IMG/VR virus record: IMGVR_UViG_3300023170_000152
Coordinates: 1-26,098 of that record
From: a virus
Strand: one strand, 5' to 3'
DNA length: 26,098 nucleotides
Under the pieces are notes generated by a model that made no database searches, had not been told where the DNA came from, and worked only from the letters and a program-made list of their open reading frames with translations. The position numbers and the translations under genes are program-made. This document shows, one piece after another, positions 1 to 7,324 of this stretch; positions within the stretch are counted from its first letter, which is position 1, and every line of letters starts with the position of its first letter.

Positions 1-3000
1 ATGCACTCCCTTCCATTGTATAAGTTCCAGGTTGTACATTGCCAACTTGAATACTTCCGTTTCTTGTCGAAGTAGTTATACGGTCTGAACCAATTGTTTG
101 ACCGTTTGGATTTTTAAGTGTAACTAGTCCTGTTTCGTCGCCTTCACCTGAAATACTCCAAGTACCTGTAATAGAGCCGCCTATACTTGCGGTGCTCGGC
201 ATACTAACAGTAAGTGCAGCTGGTTGGTATACCGTAAATCCTACAGAATCTCTGACTGTTCCTCCCGAAGATAGCGTAACAGTTTTATTACCTCTAGTGT
301 TATACGACGCGGATTGAAAACCTATACCACTTGCATTTGTGGTGCTGGACCCTACAGCAGATGTACTAAATGCAGTAAGTGGCGGTCCATTAATAGTAAA
401 TTGTACTATTCCACTTACTGCATAAGATGTTTTATCAGTAACTATACTCCAATTTACTGGTGGATTTACTGTTAGTCCTGTTGTCAAAGAACCTTGAGAA
501 TATGCGTCAGGACTAAGATTTGAAAGTGTATTTGTAAAATTACCATAGTCAGTATGTACACCTGTTGAGCTAAAACTTCCATTAGAGTCTAATGTTAGAG
601 AACCAGATCCGGAATAAGGTCCTCTATCATAAGACCATGACCAATTTGCTGTTCCTCCTGGAGGACCAGTAACTGTGAAAGTGAACTGATCCGAAACAGA
701 ACCATTAAAATTAACTGTTGTTGGGCTAACTGATAGTGTCCAAGTTGCTTGTGTAATTGGTTGAGTAAAGGTTTTACTAACTCCTCTTGAATCAGCGTTT
801 CTTATGTTTTCAGCAATTAATGCCCATGATGCAGATCCAGAACTGTTAGACGTTACGCTTCTACTCCCTGAAGTTGCAACCGATTCATCTGTGCTAAATC
901 CCGGGCCGTTCATTGTAGCAGTATCAGCATTAGATGTGTTCCACGCCACTGTTACATTATCGCCTGTATAAACTATTGTAGGATTCGACGGTGTTACCGA
1001 TAGGGTTGTAATTGACGGATTAGGCACTGCTGTATTAACAGTTAATGTAGCAGGAATATTTGTTGAGCCGCCGGCACCTGATAATGATAAAAGTGCATTT
1101 ATAGTTCCGTTACTATTAGAAGTTATAGGGCCATAAGAACCTGATGCACTAGAACTAATTGCGGAGCCATCCAGCGTAACCGAAACACTTGTTGCATTAG
1201 AACTACTCCAAAAAAGTGTCGATGAATCAGGATATGATGTTTTAGCATTAGCATCTGCAGGATACATAGAAGATGGACTAAAATATATGCTTCCTGTAGG
1301 CGGAGGCGGAACATCAACAACACTAGTAGATAATGAAGTATTAGCATCACTACCGTTTGGATCTGAACGATTAGCTGTTAAATCAACCGATAAAGTACCA
1401 AGCCCTTTGCCCGATGTAGAAATTGTAACACTGCCGTCAGCTGGTCTACTAGTGAGGCTGTTATCAAAAGAGCCATCTGGATAATTAATAACTACATCAA
1501 CATCAGTAGCGTTTGTTGTTGTCCAAGATGCTGTAACACTATCGCCAAGCTGTACACTTGATGTTATATTTGATGAATCAAATCGGGCATTCAATGCTGG
1601 TGGAGTAACTGTAGTGTCGGCAATGCCTATAGGATCAACAGATTTAAGTAATCCTGAATTATAACCATTTCGCCATATGCTTATTGTATAAGATTCTGAA
1701 CCTTCTGTTATGTAATCTGCTGTTGCATTACGCACAATCGAAGCAGTACCTGATGAATTAATTGTTCCTGTTCCACTAGTTTTGTTATCAGTAAAATCTG
1801 CTGAGGATGCTGTACCAGTTGTTGTCCAATAAAATGTTGTACCTTGTGCTACATTACTTGTAGTTATGTTAATAGTGTGCGTATACACACCTTCGTTAAT
1901 TACATTATTAAAGCTCGGATGATTGGTACTTGATGTAAAGTTCCACACTTCTGGACTTTGAGATGTGTCATTTATAGTAACTGTTGCACTTTCAGCTACT
2001 TTATTTGTGTAACTAGAATCAGTATAAAGATGTATTTGGTATTGCTCTGTTGTACTTTCTGTAAACGTATCGTTTGTTAACGTTCTTGGAATATTTGCAG
2101 TACCGGCATTATAAGAGCCCGTAATCTGCACACTGCCTTGATTTTTATTATCAGTAAAATCAGCAGCAATAATATTTCCACTAATAGGAGCCAATGCCCA
2201 ATACAATGTAGTTCCTGTGTTTACTTTTGTAGTGTCAACTACAAAGGTAATTGTAGCACCTTCGTTTTGACTGGTTGCAGAAGGTGTAATACTGTATGTA
2301 GGAACAACTACTGGTACTTGAACTGTACCTGTAACTGTTGTTATCGCAGAGCCGCCTGGTCCAATAGCAGTTAATCTAGCACTCGATGTTCCAGCTGTAG
2401 ACCAAGTATATGATCTATTTCCACTAGTAGATAATCCTGTCCCCGAATCAATTGTTCCGTCTGGGTTAGTAATATAATAATTAACAGATGTAGAATTTGT
2501 TGTTGTCCAGTAAACTGTTTGAGCAACTCCTGTATTTACTGTAGACGGTTGCCAATATGCCGAAATAGTTGGTGGATTTGGCAGTGCTACTCCATTAAAG
2601 ACTGCAACATTTTGCCCGACCGGGAGATCTGTTATTACAACTGTGTCTGTTGGAGTGCCGCCTATGTTTACTGAGCCGCTCGGAACTGCTATTTTAATAT
2701 TATTAAATAATGTTCCAAATACATCTTCGTCTATGTTTTCAGTTGATGTATCTTTAAAGTAAATTCTAAACTGAATTTCGTTGCTAGAAAGTTCAAGAGC
2801 ATATACTTCATAATAGCTACCACTGTACAGTGCTCCTGATTGTCTATACACTAATTGATAAGAAGATGTAAGTTGATAATTACCTATAGACGTAGGACTT
2901 CCAACACCTAACGAACTATCGCATCCACTAGCACTAAATCTAACAGAACCCATTCCACTTAGTAGATTTTTCCAGTCATTAGTTTTGCTTTGAGAAAATG

Positions 3001-3562
3001 CCCAAGTTAGTCCTGCATCGAGTCTAATTTGACCACCTGCATTAAAAAAATGCCTACGTTGTTGTGCTGTATTAAAAGTTACCTTAAATATATGACTTAA
3101 AATACCATTCCAGGAACCTTGCGCTTCAGGTCTTTCAACATCTATAGAATTATTATTAATATCGGTTAAAGGTATAACGCTGTACTGACTAGAATCTATT
3201 TCAAACTTATCTTGTTCAATAGAAGTCATTACATTTTCTAAATATGTAATATAAGTTTCTTCAATTTTATCTGCATTTGTTCCGTTTAAATCAAAATTAC
3301 CAACTGGTGTTGATAGTTGTGAAAATGTACCTCCTATTTGATGTACTCTTGCTCTAATAATATCTCTATAAAGAGTTTCGTATTCTTGAGGGGAAATTAA
3401 ATCAGTGTTGACAGTGTTTACATCATAGTCGCCAGTTACAGTACTTGAACTGTACGATTGCCCATAACCAAACTGTGGATTACTAGACAACGAAGTACCA
3501 AGGACTGTCCTTATTCTATTTTGTAAATTGTTAAATCTAGTCGCTAGTACACTATTTGGCAT
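1..3562 (-). CDS. Tail-fibre-like virion protein with Calx-beta-like and Ig-like repeats (partial, C-terminus off the left edge)
   Basis: The frame is open from the ATG at 3562-3560 to the left edge (1,187 codons, no stop; I translated most of it by hand). Residues 1-270 are paralogous to the next gene upstream: both have NNLQ.RI near the start, R.R.HQ.G, an MTSIE.DKF motif, WNG, and RRHFFN.GG.IR followed by a GNY.LTSSYQ segment. Residues about 425-550 and 555-655 are two Calx-beta-like repeats (NEGATITF/NEGVYTHTI, LYWAL/FYWTTTG, ADFTDNK, then NDT or ADT at the end). From residue 345 onward an Ig-like signature W-[TS]-T/S-[TS]-N-[AS] recurs (YWTTTNSTSV, SWTTTNATDV, FWSSSNATSV, AWNTSNADTA), and beta-rich Ser/Thr/Gly-rich sequence continues to the edge. 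The start has a good ribosome binding site (AGAGGA, 6 bases before ATG) and a late promoter just upstream. No signal peptide or membrane segment is seen. The role as an elongated surface adhesin or fibre is inferred from the repeats and the neighbours. Confidence 0.85.
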   Translation of the reverse strand, partial: MPNSVLATRFNNLQNRIRTVLGTSLSSNPQFGYGQSYSSSTVTGDYDVNTVNTDLISPQEYETLYRDIIRARVHQIGGTFSQLSTPVGNFDLNGTNADKIEETYITYLENVMTSIEQDKFEIDSSQYSVIPLTDINNNSIDVERPEAQGSWNGILSHIFKVTFNTAQQRRHFFNAGGQIRLDAGLTWAFSQSKTNDWKNLLSGMGSVRFSASGCDSSLGVGSPTSIGNYQLTSSYQLVYRQSGALYSGSYYEVYALELSSNEIQFRIYFKDTSTENIDEDVFGTLFNNIKIAVPSGSVNIGGTPTDTVVITDLPVGQNVAVFNGVALPNPPTISAYWQPSTVNTGVAQTVYWTTTNSTSVNYYITNPDGTIDSGTGLSTSGNRSYTWSTAGTSSARLTAIGPGGSAITTVTGTVQVPVVVPTYSITPSATSQNEGATITFVVDTTKVNTGTTLYWALAPISGNIIAADFTDNKNQGSVQITGSYNAGTANIPRTLTNDTFTESTTEQYQIHLYTDSSYTNKVAESATVTINDTSQSPEVWNFTSSTNHPSFNNVINEGVYTHTINITTSNVAQGTTFYWTTTGTASSADFTDNKTSGTGTINSSGTASIVRNATADYITEGSESYTISIWRNGYNSGLLKSVDPIGIADTTVTPPALNARFDSSNITSSVQLGDSVTASWTTTNATDVDVVINYPDGSFDNSLTSRPADGSVTISTSGKGLGTLSVDLTANRSDPNGSDANTSLSTSVVDVPPPPTGSIYFSPSSMYPADANAKTSYPDSSTLFWSSSNATSVSVTLDGSAISSSASGSYGPITSNSNGTINALLSLSGAGGSTNIPATLTVNTAVPNPSITTLSVTPSNPTIVYTGDNVTVAWNTSNADTATMNGPGFSTDESVATSGSRSVTSNSSGSASWALIAENIRNADSRGVSKTFTQPITQATWTLSVSPTTVNFNGSVSDQFTFTVTGPPGGTANWSWSYDRGPYSGSGSLTLDSNGSFSSTGVHTDYGNFTNTLSNLSPDAYSQGSLTTGLTVNPPVNWSIVTDKTSYAVSGIVQFTINGPPLTAFSTSAVGSSTTNASGIGFQSASYNTRGNKTVTLSSGGTVRDSVGFTVYQPAALTVSMPSTASIGGSITGTWSISGEGDETGLVTLKNPNGQTIGSDRITTSTRNGSIQVGNVQPGTYTMEGSA

Positions 3563-3576
3563 TATCAATCCTCTAT

Positions 3577-3590
3577 ACGATATTTATCGT
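3577..3590. repeat. 14-base inverted repeat around the late promoter
   Basis: ACGAT-ATTT-ATCGT forms a perfect 5-bp inverted repeat with a 4-base centre. It contains the whole late-promoter octamer at 3588-3581. Both arms overlap promoter bases, so it could be coincidence in AT-rich DNA. The second promoter, at 7319-7312, shares the ten bases ACGATAAATA but has no matching right arm. Confidence 0.4.
3581..3588 (-). promoter_or_regulatory. T4-type late promoter element (GATAAATA) for the leftmost gene
   Basis: The minus strand reads ACGATAAATATCG. GATAAATA differs from the T4 late consensus TATAAATA only at the first base and fits the relaxed NATAAATA form that I recall from marine T4-like phages. 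It lies in a 48-base gap, 18 bases upstream of the ATG at 3562, which leaves room for a short leader carrying the AGAGGA ribosome binding site. In T4 such elements are read by host RNA polymerase with the phage sigma-like gp55/gp33; that this phage does the same is inference. Confidence 0.7.
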
Positions 3591-3610
3591 TTTAAAAAAC
3601 TGCGTATAAA

Positions 3611-5812
3611 TTACGAAGATCTGTTAACGCCAGTCCATGAACGCCTAAATACTTGTCCGTCGCCTTCAGCTTTAAGGAATGTAAACGAGCCTGAACCACT
3701 ACCAACTGTCAAAGGTCTAATACAAAGATTAACCATAACTGTTTGACCTGTAACCAGTGAATAGTTTTGAGTAGCATATCCACTGTCGATATTACTGCTG
3801 CCTTTCCCGTCAACTAGTACTGCCCAAGCTGTTGGACGACTAGTTTCTTGTACCGTAACTGTACCGCTTCCGCTTGTACATTGTATAGTATACGAATAAC
3901 ATACATCTCCATAGGTTTGAGGAACATTAAAGTTCATACCAACAGTTGGTGTCACTGTAAACGTAAATGTTGACGGTGGCGGTGGTGGAGGTGGAGGTGG
4001 TGGAGGTGGTGGCGGAATTTGGAACGCTGGCATTGATCTATCATGCGGTTTAGCCCATCTTTCCCCACTCATACTTGGTTCAACTAATTGTAGTCCTGCA
4101 TTTGCAACTCTTGTTTTAAAATAATCATACGATGCTTGAACTTGTTTAGTTGTCATACTGCCTGAATTATCAATAGATAAAGATACAACGGCGCCTTGTT
4201 GTAAAGAACTTAAATTTGCTAGTCCAAACCAATCTTCTCTACTTCCAGTAGATCCGTTGTCTCTGCGTATACTTGTTTGAAGTGATCCGTTGTAACTGCT
4301 TGGTATTTTTAATCTATCAGATGAATAACCAGTTGGCTGTAATAATACAAATCTTCTGTTTGGATAATGAGAACTAAAACTATTCCAATCTGACTCAATT
4401 GTACCCGACGATGGACTACTTTCGTCAATCACCGAAATACACACAGTTCCATCATATGATAAAACATTTGATGCAGGTGGTGGTGGCGGTGGTGGAGCCG
4501 ATGATCCATAATACTGACAATATGTGTAAGTAGCTTTAACTCCGCCTCTTGCTAGTTCAGGTTGTTTTGAAATATCAAATTGAGCTTTTGTAGCTGCTTC
4601 TCCGGCACTAACCCATAAGTTGTACCAATAATTTAGTCCTTCGTATTCTGCAGGTCTACCTAAATCGCTTAGATACCAACCATTAATTGTAGAAGCAGCA
4701 GATGTTTTGGTTGACGTAACTAAAGATCTATTATTAAATACGTTATTATCATTATATACTAAAACCATGCCAGGCTGATATATAGCCAAAGAATCTGAGA
4801 AAGGAGCAGGATCTTGGCACGGTGGAGGTGGTGGCGGAGGTGGTGGTGCCGGAGCAGGTGGTGGTACCGGAGTAGCAAACGAAGATAGTGCTGTAATTGT
4901 ACTATACGTTGGTGCTGCTACTGTAACATTTGTTGTATCCGCTCTATAATGCTGAACAGTTGTTGATAAATTACCATCAACATTATTATCTATTTGTGGA
5001 TCTGCTACTACGTCATTAAATTCTAATCTAAACTCTATAGTACTTGCACTTGACTCTTTGGCTTTAATAGTAAACAAATTTCCAGCATATATACCACTGT
5101 ATGTCCCAGCGCCTGTTTTAGAATATATTGTTTGGTAAGAGCTTGTTAAATCATAATTTCCTATTGCCTGACCACTACCCGAATTGGTAGTTGTTGTAGT
5201 TGTATGATTAAAACTTATTGTACCAACTTCATTTAATAATGCCGACCAATCTCTTCCCTTTGGAGTTGAAGCACTAGCATTTGCTGCTGAAATCCTAATT
5301 TCGCCGCCACTGTTGAAAAAATGTCTACGATGATCTGCGTCTGCAAATACTACACTAAATGTATGATAAATTAATCCGTTCCATCCGGATTGTCTAGAAC
5401 TTCCTATACCTGGCTCTAAACTTGCTTGGCCAATATCCATTAAAAACTTATCAGTTTCTATCGAAGTCATTAAATTTTCAAAGTCAGCAATTCCTTTTAA
5501 TGCGCCTGAAGGATCTTGAACTGAAATACCAGAATCGTTAACATAAAAGCTGGATTCATCGGCAATAATGTTTAAGTTTCTAATTAGTTCTTGAATTTCT
5601 GTAGGTGTTGTACCAACTTGGTGCAACCTAGCCCTTACCATATCTGCATATATAGCATTTATATCTGCTGCTAGGACTAACTGACCGCTAGTGTTTGAAA
5701 CTTGATAACTTGAAACTGATTCGCCGTATCCGTTTTGACCGGCGCCATTTCCCATAATTGCTTCAATTCTTGCTTGTAAGTTATTGAGTCTTGCTGCACT
5801 TATTTCTGCCAT
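3611..5812 (-). CDS. Modular tail-fibre-like virion protein with poly-proline hinges, DUF4214-like segment and DxSxS (vWA-like) domain
   Basis: This is a complete 733-residue protein. AAGGA, 6 bases before the ATG, supports the start. Residues 1-270 are paralogous to the gene at 3562-1 (NNLQARIE, RARLHQVG, MTSIETDKF, RRHFFNSGGEIRI). Three proline tracts separate the later modules: about residues 314-331, 440-446 (7 Pro) and 600-613 (14 Pro). Between the first two, residues about 375-425 resemble DUF4214 (WYLSDLGRPAEYEGLNYW), a short module found in bacterial surface proteins and phage fibres. Between the second and third, residues about 450-590 end with SLSIDNSGSMTTKQVQASYD, whose D-N-S-G-S matches the metal-site DxSxS signature of von Willebrand A domains; the rest of a vWA fold could not be confirmed. 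The C-terminal 120 residues look like a beta-sandwich. Only 9 bases separate it from the gene upstream, so the two are probably co-transcribed. A virion fibre or adhesin role is inferred. Confidence 0.85.
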   Translation of the reverse strand: MAEISAARLNNLQARIEAIMGNGAGQNGYGESVSSYQVSNTSGQLVLAADINAIYADMVRARLHQVGTTPTEIQELIRNLNIIADESSFYVNDSGISVQDPSGALKGIADFENLMTSIETDKFLMDIGQASLEPGIGSSRQSGWNGLIYHTFSVVFADADHRRHFFNSGGEIRISAANASASTPKGRDWSALLNEVGTISFNHTTTTTTNSGSGQAIGNYDLTSSYQTIYSKTGAGTYSGIYAGNLFTIKAKESSASTIEFRLEFNDVVADPQIDNNVDGNLSTTVQHYRADTTNVTVAAPTYSTITALSSFATPVPPPAPAPPPPPPPPPCQDPAPFSDSLAIYQPGMVLVYNDNNVFNNRSLVTSTKTSAASTINGWYLSDLGRPAEYEGLNYWYNLWVSAGEAATKAQFDISKQPELARGGVKATYTYCQYYGSSAPPPPPPPASNVLSYDGTVCISVIDESSPSSGTIESDWNSFSSHYPNRRFVLLQPTGYSSDRLKIPSSYNGSLQTSIRRDNGSTGSREDWFGLANLSSLQQGAVVSLSIDNSGSMTTKQVQASYDYFKTRVANAGLQLVEPSMSGERWAKPHDRSMPAFQIPPPPPPPPPPPPPPSTFTFTVTPTVGMNFNVPQTYGDVCYSYTIQCTSGSGTVTVQETSRPTAWAVLVDGKGSSNIDSGYATQNYSLVTGQTVMVNLCIRPLTVGSGSGSFTFLKAEGDGQVFRRSWTGVNRSS
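3975..4016. repeat. GGN triplet tract encoding 14 prolines
   Basis: Fourteen consecutive GGT/GGC/GGA triplets on the plus strand read as 14 proline codons on the coding strand. The tract separates the DxSxS domain from the C-terminal beta-rich domain. The third bases vary, so it is not a pure microsatellite. Confidence 0.9.
4476..4496. repeat. GGN triplet tract encoding 7 prolines
   Basis: Seven consecutive proline codons on the minus strand, flanked by Ala on both sides, lie between the DUF4214-like segment and the DxSxS domain. Confidence 0.9.
4820..4870. repeat. Proline/alanine-rich hinge tract
   Basis: On the coding strand this encodes a Pro-rich linker (P-V-PPP-A-P-A followed by nine Pro). 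It joins the paralogous N-terminal module to the DUF4214-like segment. It is probably a stiff spacer between the virion-attached and distal parts of the protein. Confidence 0.9.
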
Positions 5813-5821
5813 GATGATTCC

Positions 5822-7276
5822 TTAAACTTTTAGCACACATTCTACTAGTTTTTCACCTTCATCATTATTAGTTTCGAGTGCAATTCCTACTAAACTGTTA
5901 GATGCTATAGTTGATGCTGCACCTTCTTCACTGGCAACATATACTTGTTGTCCTTTACTAACTGGTCCGACTACTCTAACAGGAACACGCCCTTTGAGAC
6001 CAATATATTGACCTTCAATGTCGCTGTTCATCATATAAGCAGGATTTTCTGATATAACACCAATTGCTATATCTCCAACCTTAGTTGGCCTAGCTTCTGC
6101 TTCGCCGCCAACTGCCATCACAGTTCCTACTGGATGTTCTTCTTCTGTAGTATATTTTTCTGCTAAGTCAGCATAACGTGCTGCTGTTGCAGTACCTTGG
6201 AATAAATTTGCCGCAACATTACCTGTTGCGTCTCTAACTGCAACTGTGTTATTTGTTGCACTTACTGCTGCTGTTCTAAAATCACTTCCTACACGCAAAC
6301 TTGTTGCTTTTGTTGCTTCACCAACAAAATTAACAGCATGTACATCTTGCCAACGCAGCGAAGTAGTACCAATATCGTAAGTATTATCAAGAGCTGGAAT
6401 AAGTCCTGTAATGTTTATTTTACTTACTGTAGTAGGAGTACCTAAATTATTAGTAACTTTAAATAAAATTTCATTGTTAACGCTGGCTTGATTTTCTAAT
6501 ACTGCCGAAGTGCCATCCATGTATATTTTAAAATCACCAATTAATAAACCATCATCTGAAAACTCAACTAATTGATCAAACGTTGTTGTTTCTCCTGGTG
6601 ATGAAACAACAAAATTACTTGCATCAATACCGCCTAATTTTAATGCGTTAGATGATGTACCCCAAAAGTAATGATCTGTGGTTGTAACGCCTGTAGTAGG
6701 AGTATTAATAAGTGTAATACCCTTTTTAATTGTAGTAAAGCCGGTTATAGGGGTTGCGTCATTTAATGTAAATTCAACACTACTAAGTGTAGCAATAACT
6801 TCATCTTCTAATGTTGCTGCAATAACTGATCTAGTTGTACCTTGTAAATCTAAAACCTCTAGGCTTACCATTTGTGTTACGCCTTCGCCGGCGTTTTGAG
6901 GTCCAATCAATACAAAATCACTACCATTATATACATACAGTTGATCGTTTGCAGAATCCCACCAGAAGTCTCCTGACGTAAGTCCTGTTGGCTGCGATGA
7001 ACTTACAGCAGAACCTCCTGTTGTTCTCCATTGTGTTCCATCATAAAATTTTAATTTGCTGTTTGCAGTATCAAACCAAATCTGTCCGCTAAGTGCCCTT
7101 GGTGGTTGATTTGCTCCTGCAAAATTTTCCAACAAGAATAAGAAATTTTCGTTTTGTATTTCGCCGTAACCAGCGTAGTTTTTACCAATAAATTTAAGAT
7201 CAGTAGTTTGGTCAACTGTACCGTCCTCAACTATTGTTAAAACTGTATTATTGTATCTGTCAATTTGATAAGCCAT
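5822..7276 (-). CDS. Tail-fibre-like structural protein, third paralogue, with conserved LAEKY-type C-terminal domain
   Basis: A complete 484-residue protein. It opens with the module shared with the two genes upstream: an MAYQIDR start, F.GKNY.GYGE..NENFL.LLENFA (residues about 29-53), SGQIWFDT..SKLKFYDGTQW (62-84), and a second copy of the same unit, SGDFWWDS..DQLYVYNGSDF (101-122). Residues about 290-310 carry DNTYDIGTTSLRWQDVHAVN, typical of phage fibre shafts and tips. The last 120 residues start with ARYADLAEKYTTEEEHPVGT and run through GRVPVRVVGP to the end. I recall this C-terminal type from fibres of marine T4-like phages. It is loosely like intramolecular-chaperone/autoproteolytic tip domains, but no catalytic residues could be assigned. 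A GGGG stretch lies 10 bases before the ATG and a late promoter further upstream. A fibre component is likely; its receptor is unknown. Confidence 0.88.
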   Translation of the reverse strand: MAYQIDRYNNTVLTIVEDGTVDQTTDLKFIGKNYAGYGEIQNENFLFLLENFAGANQPPRALSGQIWFDTANSKLKFYDGTQWRTTGGSAVSSSQPTGLTSGDFWWDSANDQLYVYNGSDFVLIGPQNAGEGVTQMVSLEVLDLQGTTRSVIAATLEDEVIATLSSVEFTLNDATPITGFTTIKKGITLINTPTTGVTTTDHYFWGTSSNALKLGGIDASNFVVSSPGETTTFDQLVEFSDDGLLIGDFKIYMDGTSAVLENQASVNNEILFKVTNNLGTPTTVSKINITGLIPALDNTYDIGTTSLRWQDVHAVNFVGEATKATSLRVGSDFRTAAVSATNNTVAVRDATGNVAANLFQGTATAARYADLAEKYTTEEEHPVGTVMAVGGEAEARPTKVGDIAIGVISENPAYMMNSDIEGQYIGLKGRVPVRVVGPVSKGQQVYVASEEGAASTIASNSLVGIALETNNDEGEKLVECVLKV

Positions 7277-7311
7277 CTTCGTTAAACCCCTAATATAATA
7301 GTGCTTTAAGT

Positions 7312-7319
7312 TATTTATC
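7312..7319 (-). promoter_or_regulatory. T4-type late promoter element (GATAAATA)
   Basis: The minus strand reads ATACGATAAATAACTT in the 48-base gap before the gene at 7276. The octamer ends 35 bases before the ATG. Ten bases (ACGATAAATA) are identical to those of the element at 3588-3581. It would drive the pair of genes 7276-5822 and 5812-3611, which are only 9 bases apart. Confidence 0.7.
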
Positions 7320-7324
7320 GTATT

